The notes beneath the pieces are model-generated. The model made no database searches. It was not told the origin of the DNA and saw only the letters and a program-made list of their open reading frames with translations. A stretch of 27,963 nucleotides of DNA from NCBI GenBank assembly GCA_031288055.1, contig JAITSD010000057.1:1-27963 (forward strand). The letters run 5' to 3'. This document shows, in pieces, positions 8,176 to 16,169 of the stretch. Numbering within the stretch: position 1 is the first letter of the stretch; the number at the start of each line of letters is the position of its first letter. The DNA is from Candidatus Opitulatrix roisinitermitis (lineage in GTDB: Bacteria > Actinomycetota > Actinomycetes > Actinomycetales > Bifidobacteriaceae). Both the position numbers and the translations under genes were made by a program.

Positions 8176-10329
8176 TTAATTATTTTCATAAATTGTCTGA
8201 TTAATTACATCAGCTAATCGTTTTAAACTATCTGTTTGCCAAAGATTATCTAACAAAACCTCTTGACCTTGACTATTAGCCAAAGGAATACGCCAATTAG
8301 GGTATTCATTATTAGTACCTGGCTGATTTTGAACTCTTTTTTCACCTACAGCATCAACAAAAGTGCTACAAATTAAAAGCGACGGTGAACTAGCTAACAT
8401 TCTATGTAAAGCTAAAACAATTTCTTCAGTCGTAGGTTCTTTAATTTTTAAAAAACCGCCTTTACGCAATAATTTTAGCATTTTATTAACATCAGCTTCA
8501 ACCTTAGACAAAAAAACCTCATAAGGTTCAGTTAAAAGACCTAATTTATTTCTTAACTTAGCGTGTTCATATTCCAAATAACCTGCTGTGGGCGGAAAAT
8601 CATGATTTGTTACAGCTGCAATAGCTAATTTACGATATTTTTTAACCTTTTTAAAATCGTTTTTAGTTCTTTCTTCCCAAACCACATTTGTTCCCAAAAG
8701 CCCATGTGACTTAAGATATTTTTTCACCAAAGGTGTTATCATACCCATATCTTCACCAATTATAATAGCTCCATTTCGCATAGCTTCCAAACATAGAATA
8801 CCAATCATAATATGGTGATTATAATAAACAAAAGCACCATCCGTGGCATTATGTTTCTCTGGAATATACCATAAACGAAACATCCCTAAAATATGATCTA
8901 TTCTAACAGCACCAACATTTTTCAAAATGCGTTTTACTAAAGTTTTAAAAGGTTCATAACCGGTTTGCTCTAAAGCAATGGGTGAAAGAGGGGGCTGGCT
9001 CCAATTTTGTCCTAACTGATTAAATAAATCTGGCGGAGCTCCAACAGTCGCCGCATAAATATAATTTTGACGATTAGCAAAAACATCAGCCCCTAAAGGA
9101 TGAACCCCCACTGCTAAATCGGCAATAATACCCAATTTCATACCAGCAGCTTTAGCCCTTGATTGAGCATTACTTAGCTGTTGTTCTGCTATCCACTGTA
9201 ACCATTTATAAAACTCCACTATTGATTGATGTTTTTTAACCATTTTTTGAACTTTTTCATCATTTATAGTATAAACTTTTGTCCAAGCCGTTTCGTCCTC
9301 AGTCGGCACACCCCATTTTTCATAAAGCATAGACCAAATAGCAAAACCTTCTAAATTGTCACCCTCCTGTGTTTTATATTTGACAAATTCAGCTTTACGA
9401 GAATCGTCTAAAGGCGAAGCGTAAATTATTTTTAAAGCCTCAATTTTAGCTTGCCAGGATTTATCTCTATCTATATAATTGGCATCTAAATTTAATTTGG
9501 ACACAGATTTAAATAATTTGGCAACTTTAACTTTATCATCAGGTGATAAATTATTAAATTCTGGAATAGTATTTGGTCTTATATATATATTATTTAAAAA
9601 CAACCTAGAACTTGGTAAATATGGCGACGGTGTTATATGTCCTAAAGGTTCAGCTGCATGCGTAGGATTAATCAACATAAAATCAGCTTTGTTTTCTCCA
9701 GCAGCTTTTTCGCAACTAATTGCTAAATCTTCAAAATCACCCACACCCCAAGAAGTTGTAGATCTAACTGAATAAAATTGACTCATATAGCCCCAACGCT
9801 TATGTTCTTTTAAATAACTAGGCAAATCAATAGTATTTGGAGTCACAATAAAATAACTTGTATAAATATTATCCGCCACCTCTAAAACAATTTTGTGATA
9901 ACCGGGTTCAATATCATCTTTATATTTTTGAACCATATGGCTTATTTCAAAACCATCAATTATTTTTACATCATTATATTTACCAGAATCCAATCTATAA
10001 AGCTCTTTTTTATCGCCTGATTCTTTAACCAAAGTTACCACCGCAATATTTCCTTTAGGAATATAAAAATCTAAAATTATATCTTCGCCCACCGATTTAT
10101 GAATTGTGGGAGCTAAGGGCGTTCGCCACGGTTTTAAATCAATTTCTGCTATAGCTTCCTCAATAGCTTCATCACTAGAAGTATCAACTCCGAAAGCTTG
10201 TAAAATTAAACCTAAATTACTCTCTGATATTTCAATAAATTTCTTTTTTGGCCCTATAAAAAAAGTTCCAATATTGTATTTTTGGGCTAATTTAATAATC
10301 GGGGATTTCCTTTTATCCTTTTTTGGCAT
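8176..10329 (-). CDS. malQ: 4-alpha-glucanotransferase (amylomaltase)
   Basis: MalQ moves 1,4-alpha-glucan segments between maltodextrins and releases glucose in the cytoplasm (GH77). The 717-residue protein is of the longer type with about 170 residues of N-terminal beta-rich domains before the GH77 barrel begins at RWGYMSQFYSVRS. Active-site residues can be placed: nucleophile D478 in VRIDHILGMFRLW, acid/base E526 in GEDMG, and stabilising D577 in TNHDFPP. The TPSPYLPSSRLFLN block near residues 233-246 is the conserved start of the donor site. The ATG has a good Shine-Dalgarno (AAAGGTGA). The gene stands alone between the ABC ATPase and hppA; no maltodextrin phosphorylase or transporter permease is in the window. 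Confidence 0.95.
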   Translation of the reverse strand: MPKKDKRKSPIIKLAQKYNIGTFFIGPKKKFIEISESNLGLILQAFGVDTSSDEAIEEAIAEIDLKPWRTPLAPTIHKSVGEDIILDFYIPKGNIAVVTLVKESGDKKELYRLDSGKYNDVKIIDGFEISHMVQKYKDDIEPGYHKIVLEVADNIYTSYFIVTPNTIDLPSYLKEHKRWGYMSQFYSVRSTTSWGVGDFEDLAISCEKAAGENKADFMLINPTHAAEPLGHITPSPYLPSSRLFLNNIYIRPNTIPEFNNLSPDDKVKVAKLFKSVSKLNLDANYIDRDKSWQAKIEALKIIYASPLDDSRKAEFVKYKTQEGDNLEGFAIWSMLYEKWGVPTEDETAWTKVYTINDEKVQKMVKKHQSIVEFYKWLQWIAEQQLSNAQSRAKAAGMKLGIIADLAVGVHPLGADVFANRQNYIYAATVGAPPDLFNQLGQNWSQPPLSPIALEQTGYEPFKTLVKRILKNVGAVRIDHILGMFRLWYIPEKHNATDGAFVYYNHHIMIGILCLEAMRNGAIIIGEDMGMITPLVKKYLKSHGLLGTNVVWEERTKNDFKKVKKYRKLAIAAVTNHDFPPTAGYLEYEHAKLRNKLGLLTEPYEVFLSKVEADVNKMLKLLRKGGFLKIKEPTTEEIVLALHRMLASSPSLLICSTFVDAVGEKRVQNQPGTNNEYPNWRIPLANSQGQEVLLDNLWQTDSLKRLADVINQTIYENN

Positions 10330-10332
10330 AAA

Positions 10333-10340
10333 TCACCTTT
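10333..10340 (-). promoter_or_regulatory. Shine-Dalgarno of malQ
   Basis: AAAGGTGA on the minus strand, AGG core 6-7 nt before the ATG at 10329. It is the longest anti-Shine-Dalgarno match in the window. Confidence 0.8.
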
Positions 10341-10359
10341 CTTTTTACAAATAACAGAA

Positions 10360-10365
10360 ATTATA
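10360..10365 (-). promoter_or_regulatory. -10 box of malQ
   Basis: TATAAT on the minus strand, about 30 nt before the ATG, giving a predicted leader of roughly 24 nt with the Shine-Dalgarno. The surrounding run of A and T contains another TATAA-like string, so the exact box is uncertain. No maltose-regulator operator could be recognised. Confidence 0.45.
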
Positions 10366-10403
10366 ATAAATTATTATAAAATAATTTTATTAAAAACACT
10401 TAT

Positions 10404-11492
10404 TTAATTTAATCGTTTTCCAATAGTTGGTGAAAACAAATGTAATTGTTTTGTATCAACTTTCACAACAACTTCTTGATTAGTTTTAGGTAAAATTCGT
10501 GGCGGTATTCTAACCACAACTTGATCATGAGCACCAGGCATTCTACCATAAATATAAGCGTCTGAACCCAAATCCTCAACAAATTCAACATCCAAATTAA
10601 AAGTATCAGCCTCGCCTTTAGACGATAAACTAGCCGCCTCTGGCCTAAAGCCCATAACTATTTTACCTTTATCGTCAACTGGTAAATTATCAATAATAGT
10701 TTTAGGAATAGAAATTATATTATTACCAACTACAATACCTTTACCTGTTACCTCATGTGTGGAAATATTCATAGCTGGTGAACCAATAAATCCAGCTACA
10801 AATACATTAGCTGGCTTATCATACAATTCTATTGGTGTACCTAATTGTTGTAAAATACCTTTATCTAAAACAGCAATTCTATCACCCATAGTTAAAGCTT
10901 CTGTTTGATCGTGTGTCACATATACAGTTGTAACACCTAAATCTCTTTGCAAAGAGGCAATCTGAGTACGCGTTTGAACTCTTAATTTAGCATCTAAATT
11001 AGATAGCGGCTCATCCATCAAAAAAACTTTTGGTTTTCTAACAATAGCTCTACCCATAGCCACTCTCTGTCTTTGTCCGCCAGACAAAGCTTTAGGTTTA
11101 CGATCTAAATTGTCATCTAAATCTAAAATACGAGCCGCTTCCTCAACCCTTTGTCGAATTTGATCCTTTTTCATACCAGCAATTTTTAGAGCAAAACCCA
11201 TATTCTCAGCCACTGTCATATGCGGATATAAAGCATAATTCTGAAAAACCATAGCTATATCTCTATCCTTTGGAGCTGTGGTGGTCACATCTTTATCACC
11301 AATAAAAATCCTACCCTTTGTAACCTCCTCAAGACCTGCCAACATTCGCAAACTAGTTGTCTTACCACAACCTGAAGGCCCCACTAAAACCAAAAACTCA
11401 CCATCTTTAATATCCAAAGATAAATCATCAACCGATGGTGTTAAATTATCGGGATAGACCTTTTGCACGCCCTGAAAAGTTACAGTAGCCAT
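10404..11492 (-). CDS. Carbohydrate ABC transporter ATP-binding subunit (MalK/UgpC/MsmK type)
   Basis: This is the nucleotide-binding subunit of a CUT1-type sugar importer. In 362 residues it has Walker A GPSGCGKT (38-45), Q-loop Q84 (VFQNYALYPHMTV), ABC signature LSGGQ (136-140), Walker B FLMDE (157-161) and switch H194 (VTHDQTEA). The C-terminal ~120 residues form the MalK-type regulatory OB/TOBE domain (for example GFRPEAASL). No permease or solute-binding protein is adjacent, so it probably serves several importers encoded elsewhere, as MsmK does in streptococci and as is common in actinobacteria; this is inference. The ATG is 12 nt beyond the dsbA-like stop, and a TGA-TAAAAT box ends 6 nt before it, predicting its own leaderless transcript. 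Confidence 0.93.
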   Translation of the reverse strand: MATVTFQGVQKVYPDNLTPSVDDLSLDIKDGEFLVLVGPSGCGKTTSLRMLAGLEEVTKGRIFIGDKDVTTTAPKDRDIAMVFQNYALYPHMTVAENMGFALKIAGMKKDQIRQRVEEAARILDLDDNLDRKPKALSGGQRQRVAMGRAIVRKPKVFLMDEPLSNLDAKLRVQTRTQIASLQRDLGVTTVYVTHDQTEALTMGDRIAVLDKGILQQLGTPIELYDKPANVFVAGFIGSPAMNISTHEVTGKGIVVGNNIISIPKTIIDNLPVDDKGKIVMGFRPEAASLSSKGEADTFNLDVEFVEDLGSDAYIYGRMPGAHDQVVVRIPPRILPKTNQEVVVKVDTKQLHLFSPTIGKRLN

Positions 11493-11498
11493 GTTTTT

Positions 11499-11507
11499 AT
11501 TTTATCA
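11499..11507 (-). promoter_or_regulatory. Extended -10 of the ABC ATPase gene, using the upstream stop codon
   Basis: TGA-TAAAAT followed by 6 nt (aaaaac) and the ATG at 11492. The TGA is the stop codon of the preceding dsbA-like gene (11505-11507), so one trinucleotide serves both. Confidence 0.65.
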
Positions 11508-12083
11508 CAAATTCTTTTTTCTCGGTAAGTCACCCTCATAATCCCAGGCTTTGCCATTAATTAACAAAGTTGGAGTACCAGGAATTAATTGACTATTTCT
11601 TAATACTTCAACCTCAGCCTCCATTTTTTGGCCAAATTCATTATCGGCCTTAATATTTGCGATTTTATCAATTAAACTCTTTTTAGCTCCTAAAGTTTTT
11701 GCCCAATATGCCAATGTATCATTACTGCCTTGTTTAATATCATAATTATCAGTTTCTTTTGGTTGAACGCCTTTAGATAAAATTTTTGATATAAAATCCC
11801 AAGCGATTTCAGGCTGATACTGTTTTATGATATGAGCTGCTTGAGCTGCTCGAATAGAATAATGATAACCATTAGAAAAAACATCAATCCAAGCTAAAGG
11901 AATAATTGTTAAATCAATATAACCATTATCTAAATAATCTTTTAAAATGCGACCATAAGCAGCATGAAATTTACCGCAATAAGGACATAAAAAATCCATA
12001 AATAGCGTATAATGGAGTTTTTTATAATTTGGATTATCTTTACCCCTAAACTCTAATTGACTAATAAATTCTTGATTTTTCAT
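11505..12083 (-). CDS. DsbA-fold thioredoxin-like protein, apparently cytoplasmic
   Basis: A DsbA-family thiol-disulfide protein of 192 residues. The redox motif is CPYC (residues 33-36) after a beta strand (HYTLFMDFL), followed by an inserted helical domain (about 60-150) and the cis-Pro loop PGTPTLLINGK (P169). It ends with a short basic tail. Most DsbA-like proteins of Gram-positives are exported or membrane-anchored; this one has no signal peptide or N-terminal helix, and an in-frame stop (TAG) five codons before the ATG excludes a hidden N-terminal extension in this frame. It may act in the cytosol, or export would need another route. It is divergent from pyrG and upstream of the ABC ATPase. 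The partner and substrate are unknown. Confidence 0.85.
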   Translation of the reverse strand: MKNQEFISQLEFRGKDNPNYKKLHYTLFMDFLCPYCGKFHAAYGRILKDYLDNGYIDLTIIPLAWIDVFSNGYHYSIRAAQAAHIIKQYQPEIAWDFISKILSKGVQPKETDNYDIKQGSNDTLAYWAKTLGAKKSLIDKIANIKADNEFGQKMEAEVEVLRNSQLIPGTPTLLINGKAWDYEGDLPRKKNL

Positions 12084-12127
12084 AAATACTACACCCTATT
12101 TTCTAAAATATTTTTTTCTCTACTTTT

Positions 12128-12136
12128 ATTATAGCA
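12128..12136 (-). promoter_or_regulatory. Extended -10 of the dsbA-like gene
   Basis: TGC-TATAAT on the minus strand, 44 nt before the ATG, predicting a leader of around 35-40 nt. It is the best match to the full consensus in the window. No -35 hexamer is evident. Confidence 0.6.
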
Positions 12137-12226
12137 AGCTCAATTTCATAATCTTGGAATAAATAGATTTTTACTTTTTTAAATCAAATTTAATCCCATT
12201 TATAATAATTTTTGCTTGACCGATTA

Positions 12227-12235
12227 TGATACACT
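12227..12235 (+). promoter_or_regulatory. Extended -10 of pyrG (leaderless)
   Basis: TGA-TACACT followed by 6 nt (aaaatt) and the ATG at 12242. An overlapping TATGAT (12225-12230) is an alternative that would leave a leader of about 5 nt; either way there is no room for a Shine-Dalgarno. Confidence 0.6.
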
Positions 12236-12241
12236 AAAATT

Positions 12242-13888
12242 ATGATAAAGCCTATTTCGTCAGTGCCTATAACCAAGCATATTTTTGTAACTGGCGGAGT
12301 AGTTTCATCACTAGGCAAAGGTATAACCGCTTCATCATTAGGCCGACTCTTAAGAAGCCGCGGTTTACAAGTAACTATGCAAAAATTAGATCCTTATATA
12401 AATGTTGATCCTGGCACTATGAATCCTTTTCAACATGGCGAAGTCTTTGTAACTAAAGATGGCGCTGAAACGGATTTAGATATTGGACACTACGAAAGAT
12501 TTTTGGATGTTGAACTTAATCAATCAGCCAATGTCACAACTGGTAAAATCTATTCATCGGTTATAAATCGTGAAAGAAAAGGCGGATATTTAGGCGATAC
12601 GGTCCAAGTTATTCCACATATCACTGATGAAATAAAATTATCTATGAGGGCTCAAGCTAACGACAACATAGATGTCATTATAACAGAAATTGGTGGTACA
12701 GTTGGCGATATAGAGTCACAACCATTTTTAGAAGCTGCCCGACAAATACATCATGAATTAGGCAACGACAATGTGGCTTTTGTACATGTATCTCTAATAC
12801 CATATATTGAACCCTCTCACGAACAAAAAACTAAACCTACTCAACATTCTGTAACAACTTTGCGTTCCATAGGTATTACACCTGACGCTTTAGTTTTGCG
12901 TTCTGATAGACCTGTGGCTAAAAACTCCAAAGACAAAATAGCCTTAATGACAGGCGTAGAAAAGGACGGTATAGTAAATTGCGTAGATGCTAGTTCTTTA
13001 TATGAAGTTCCTAAAATTTTGCATCAGGAAAAACTAGATGCTTTTATAGTTCGTCGTCTCAATTTACCTTTTCAAGATGTTAATTGGTCTAGCTGGAATA
13101 AACTACTCAAACAAATTTACGAACCTAAAAACGAAATTGTTGTAGCTATTGTAGGCAAATATATTGATTTACCTGATGCTTATCTTTCTGTGATAGAAGC
13201 TATTAAAGCTGGTGGATTCGCTAACTGTGTTAGAACAATTATTAAATGGGTAGCCTCAGATACTTGCACCACTGACGAAGGAGCTAAAAAACAATTAGCT
13301 GTTGTTGATGCTATAGTAATTCCAGGTGGTTTTGGCATTCGCGGTATCGAAGGTAAAATTAATGCCTTAAAATATGCCCGGGAAAATAAAATACCAACTT
13401 TAGGACTATGTTTAGGTTTACAATCTATGGTTATAGAATATGCTCAAAATGTTTTGGGTTTAAAACAGGCCTTTTCAACTGAATTCAACCCTCAAACTAA
13501 AGACCCTGTGATTAGTACTATGGCAGAACAAAAACAAATTGTTAATGGCTCTGGCGACATGGGCGGAACTATGCGATTAGGATCTTATCCAGCAGTTTTG
13601 AAACCTAATTCATATGTGGAAAAATTATATAAATCCTCAAATATAACTGAACGACACCGACATCGTTATGAAGTTAATAACGATTATCGCGATATGTTAG
13701 AGGCTAAAGGTTTAATAATTTCTGGCACATCACCAGACGGTGCATTAGTGGAATTTGTTGAATTATCAAACAAAGTTCATCCCTTTTATGTAGCTACGCA
13801 AGCTCATCCAGAGTTTAAAAGTCGACCAACTAATCCTCACCCCCTATTTAAAGGTTTAATTAAAGCCGCAAATTCTCATAAAAAATAA
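12242..13888 (+). CDS. pyrG: CTP synthase
   Basis: PyrG aminates UTP to CTP using ATP and glutamine-derived ammonia. The 548-residue protein is full length. The N-terminal synthetase domain has the P-loop TGGVVSSLGKGI (17-28), KLDPYINVDPGTM and GAETDLDIGHYERF; EIGGTVGDIESQPFLEA is the conserved UTP/Mg block. The C-terminal class I glutamine amidotransferase domain (from about residue 300) has the nucleophile C390 in GLCLGLQ and the His/Glu pair H522 and E524 in QAHPEF. The wording, for example VTMQKLDPYINVDPGTMNPF, is that of actinobacterial PyrG. It stands alone between the divergent dsbA-like gene and tRNA-His. The predicted leaderless start rules out classical leader-based reiterative-initiation attenuation as in Bacillus pyrG. 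Confidence 0.97.
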   Translation: MIKPISSVPITKHIFVTGGVVSSLGKGITASSLGRLLRSRGLQVTMQKLDPYINVDPGTMNPFQHGEVFVTKDGAETDLDIGHYERFLDVELNQSANVTTGKIYSSVINRERKGGYLGDTVQVIPHITDEIKLSMRAQANDNIDVIITEIGGTVGDIESQPFLEAARQIHHELGNDNVAFVHVSLIPYIEPSHEQKTKPTQHSVTTLRSIGITPDALVLRSDRPVAKNSKDKIALMTGVEKDGIVNCVDASSLYEVPKILHQEKLDAFIVRRLNLPFQDVNWSSWNKLLKQIYEPKNEIVVAIVGKYIDLPDAYLSVIEAIKAGGFANCVRTIIKWVASDTCTTDEGAKKQLAVVDAIVIPGGFGIRGIEGKINALKYARENKIPTLGLCLGLQSMVIEYAQNVLGLKQAFSTEFNPQTKDPVISTMAEQKQIVNGSGDMGGTMRLGSYPAVLKPNSYVEKLYKSSNITERHRHRYEVNNDYRDMLEAKGLIISGTSPDGALVEFVELSNKVHPFYVATQAHPEFKSRPTNPHPLFKGLIKAANSHKK

Positions 13889-13898
13889 TCTATATAGA

Positions 13899-13917
13899 CA
13901 TTTATTATTCATAAATG
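13899..13917 (+). terminator. Possible pyrG terminator hairpin
   Basis: A 7-bp perfect inverted repeat CATTTAT/ATAAATG with a 5-nt loop, 10 bp after the pyrG stop, followed within a few bases by CTCTTTTT. The stem is AT-rich and the T tract is displaced by 4-5 nt, so efficiency is uncertain. Confidence 0.45.
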
Positions 13918-13963
13918 AACTCTTTTTACAATCATATTTCCATTCACCTACTCTAATAAAGCG

Positions 13964-13972
13964 TGCTAAACT
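13964..13972 (+). promoter_or_regulatory. Extended -10 of tRNA-His
   Basis: TGC-TAAACT, 10 nt before the mature 5' end of the tRNA. The same nonamer is used by the FKBP gene about 110 bp downstream, so the tRNA and the following operon share one promoter class. Confidence 0.65.
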
Positions 13973-13982
13973 ACTAACATAT

Positions 13983-14055
13983 GGCGACCGTAGTTCAGTG
14001 GTAGAGCACCTGATTGTGGTTCAGGGTGTCGCGGGTTCAATCCCCGTCGGTCGCC
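13983..14055 (+). tRNA. tRNA-His (anticodon GTG)
   Basis: A complete cloverleaf folds by hand. The extra G(-1) at 13983 faces discriminator C at 14055, the histidine identity element. Acceptor stem is GCGACCG (13984-13990) with CGGTCGC (14048-14054). The anticodon arm is CCTGA-TTGTGGT-TCAGG with anticodon GTG. The T arm has loop TTCAATC. CCA is not encoded. The gene is single, between pyrG and the FKBP operon, with no other tRNA nearby. Confidence 0.96.
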
Positions 14056-14076
14056 CTTATACCGGTTCTAAGTCTG

Positions 14077-14085
14077 TGCTAAACT
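14077..14085 (+). promoter_or_regulatory. Extended -10 of the FKBP operon (leaderless)
   Basis: TGC-TAAACT followed by 6 nt (ggattt) and the FKBP ATG at 14092. It lies 21 bp past the tRNA 3' end, so the four-gene operon probably has its own promoter apart from any read-through. Confidence 0.7.
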
Positions 14086-14091
14086 GGATTT

Positions 14092-14508
14092 ATGGCTAAT
14101 ATATTAGATTATATAGAAGTTGATAAAAACTTTGCTGCCGCACCAGATATAATTATTAAAAAATCTAAACACCCTAAGGAGTTTTCTGTTTTTGAGTTAA
14201 CAACTGGAGATGGATCGGTAGTAACTGCTGGCTCAACCATTGAAGTTAATTATCATGGTCAAATATGGCAGAGATTAGAAGTTTTTGATTCATCTTTTTA
14301 TAACGAAGAAACGGTTAAATTTCCTATTGGAGTTGGTAGCGTTATTAAAGGATGGGATAAAGGACTAATTGGCAAAACCGTGGGTTCAAGGATTCTTTTA
14401 ATAATTCCACCAAACTATGGTTATGGCAAAAATGGTATGATGCAAGCTGGTATTTTCCCAGAGGATGTTTTAGTTTTTATAGTAGATATAGTATCTGTCA
14501 AGAAATAA
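14092..14508 (+). CDS. FKBP-type peptidyl-prolyl cis-trans isomerase
   Basis: A small FKBP of 138 residues that would accelerate prolyl isomerisation during protein folding. The FKBP domain covers about residues 35-138: the GSTIEVNYHGQIW strand region, FDSSF (65-69), FPIGVGSVIKGWDKGLIGKTVGSRILLIIPPNYGYG (core binding pocket), and the terminal DVLVFIVDIVSV strand. Aromatic and hydrophobic pocket residues (F65, V83-I84, W88) are retained. About 34 residues precede the domain. There is no signal peptide, so the protein should be cytoplasmic although the rest of its operon is membrane or surface associated. The next gene begins 2 nt after its stop. The N-terminal residues and the length resemble actinobacterial single-domain FKBPs. 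Confidence 0.93.
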   Translation: MANILDYIEVDKNFAAAPDIIIKKSKHPKEFSVFELTTGDGSVVTAGSTIEVNYHGQIWQRLEVFDSSFYNEETVKFPIGVGSVIKGWDKGLIGKTVGSRILLIIPPNYGYGKNGMMQAGIFPEDVLVFIVDIVSVKK

Positions 14509-14510
14509 AA

Positions 14511-15059
14511 ATGAAACCACTAAAAAAATGGTTTGAAATTAATAAAAAAGCCATAACTGAAAGATATTCGTCTAATCAAAATAAATTAAATAAAATCGGC
14601 GGATTTCTACTTTTTTTAATAATTATTTTTATAGCTCAAGCTTTAAATATTTTTATAGTAATATATAATTTTACCGATTCAGTAACTATGAGTGATTTTA
14701 TGGCCAGTTCGTCAAATATAATTCGTGGTTTAGCTGCCATAGCAGCAACTTTAACTATATTCTATATTTTCAAAAAATCAAAATTAGCTCACCTTTTTGC
14801 CCAAATCACCGTTGGCTTAGAAGTTTTAAGTCAATTGCTTATAGTATTTGTTTCACAAAATTATATATTACAATATGCTCAAAGATTAAATTATTTTTTA
14901 CAAAGCAGCAATCAAACAGCTAATATTATCACTCCTGATAGTGCAATTGATGTTTATAAAACCAGTGCTATTCCTAGTTTAATAATTATGACATTATTTG
15001 CTATTGTAGTGGTTCTGTATTTTAAAAATTCGCAGCGTGTATCTAATATATTAAAATAG
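14511..15059 (+). CDS. Four-helix membrane protein, function unknown (DUF2569-like layout)
   Basis: I do not recognise a function. The 182-residue protein has a basic N-terminus followed by four hydrophobic segments at about residues 29-53, 68-86, 91-113 and 152-171; the stretch between the third and fourth is a longer, polar, probably extracytoplasmic loop. The opening of the first helix (KIGGFLLFLIIIF) recalls DUF2569-type membrane proteins, but that is a weak resemblance. It begins 2 nt after the FKBP stop and lies 10 nt before the deacetylase, so it belongs to the operon. There is no Shine-Dalgarno. Isoleucine-rich composition and codon use match its neighbours, so there is no sign of recent transfer. 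Confidence 0.75.
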   Translation: MKPLKKWFEINKKAITERYSSNQNKLNKIGGFLLFLIIIFIAQALNIFIVIYNFTDSVTMSDFMASSSNIIRGLAAIAATLTIFYIFKKSKLAHLFAQITVGLEVLSQLLIVFVSQNYILQYAQRLNYFLQSSNQTANIITPDSAIDVYKTSAIPSLIIMTLFAIVVVLYFKNSQRVSNILK

Positions 15060-15069
15060 TTTTTCCTTT

Positions 15070-16152
15070 ATGGTGTTTTATAAAATTAAAAAACCTAATT
15101 CATTAATAAAAAAAATCATCGCGGGAGTCGTTATTTGTTTAATTTTAGGATTAGCAACTTATATTATTTGGTCTAAAATACAAAATAAAACAAATGTTAT
15201 TTCACAAAATGCCACAACTAAAGAAAATACTTCATCAGGTAATAGTTGTCCTATAACGCTAATTGACTCTGACAACGCTAATAACGGTAAAATATTAAAT
15301 AAGTCACCAAATGATATTTATGGTGATTTACCAATTCCTCAAAACAACCAATTAATTAATCCCAACGCAAATTTAGTTTTTGACGGCTGGTGGAATGAAT
15401 CAAATGGCGGTCAAAGAATCGGACCGGGCACAGATATTATTTGTCATAGTCAACTTTATGGTCGATGGATTACTAAACAGTCTTTAATTAATGCAAATAT
15501 TGGTGTACCAATTTTAATGTTTCATTATTTCACTGCCAAAGCTAATAATTCAACTATTAATGCTAATTACCAACTGGCATCTGATTTTGATAAACAAATG
15601 AAATATTTACACGATAATAATTATTATTATCCCTCTTGGACTGAGTTATCAGCTTTTATTGACGGTAAACTAGCTTTACCTAAAAAATCAGTTATGGTTA
15701 CTGACGACGATAATGAAATTTCCTGGTATGAAACAGGTGTACCAATTATTAATAAATATAAAATATATGCCACAATGTTTTGTATTACTGGCTCTTGGTG
15801 GGAAACAAGACAAAAATCACCATCAAAATATATTATGCAGCGTTCACATACTAATGGTATGCATAGCCCCGAAAATGGTAATTTTATAGGCTATATGATA
15901 AATCTACCAGCTGACAAAATCGCCCGCGACCTAGAAAAATCAGCTGCTAAACTAGGCGTTAAACAAGTTTTGGCTTATCCGGCTGGTGAATATAACGATG
16001 AAGTTAAAAAGGGTGTAAGATCTGCTGGTTTTGATATGGCTGTAACAACCCAATCTGGTGTTGTAAAAATTGGCACAAATAAATTAGAACTGCCTAGAAT
16101 AAGAATGTCTTATGGACAAGAACTGACTTCTTTTATAGCTGATGTTAATTAA
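15070..16152 (+). CDS. Membrane-anchored polysaccharide deacetylase (CE4) with Listeria-Bacteroides repeat domain
   Basis: A cell-surface deacetylase of 360 residues. An uncleaved N-terminal anchor lies at about residues 15-34. Residues 73-133 form one InlB-like (Flg_new) repeat with IYGDLPIPQ, VFDGWW and LYGRWI. The CE4 domain starts at GVPILMFHYF (145-154). Its first motif, usually TFDDG, reads TDDDN here (211-215) and keeps both aspartates. The metal His motif is SHTNGMH (H260, H265), as in the PgaB/IcaB branch. The third motif is LAYPAGEYN (301-309) and the late LPRIRMSYG is also typical. Likely substrates are N-acetylated glycans such as peptidoglycan or an exopolysaccharide; which one is inference. 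It lies third in the operon, 18 bp before a GT-C-like protein. The altered first motif may change activity. Confidence 0.88.
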   Translation: MVFYKIKKPNSLIKKIIAGVVICLILGLATYIIWSKIQNKTNVISQNATTKENTSSGNSCPITLIDSDNANNGKILNKSPNDIYGDLPIPQNNQLINPNANLVFDGWWNESNGGQRIGPGTDIICHSQLYGRWITKQSLINANIGVPILMFHYFTAKANNSTINANYQLASDFDKQMKYLHDNNYYYPSWTELSAFIDGKLALPKKSVMVTDDDNEISWYETGVPIINKYKIYATMFCITGSWWETRQKSPSKYIMQRSHTNGMHSPENGNFIGYMINLPADKIARDLEKSAAKLGVKQVLAYPAGEYNDEVKKGVRSAGFDMAVTTQSGVVKIGTNKLELPRIRMSYGQELTSFIADVN

Positions 16153-16169
16153 AAAATATAAGCTCACAA

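Noticed and set aside
9479..10354. Plus-strand open frames of 98 and 82 codons
   Set aside because: Antisense to malQ coding sequence and without a promoter or recognisable motif.
12227..12241. Leader-based pyrG attenuation or riboswitch
   Set aside because: The gap between the -10 element and ATG leaves essentially no leader to fold or slip.
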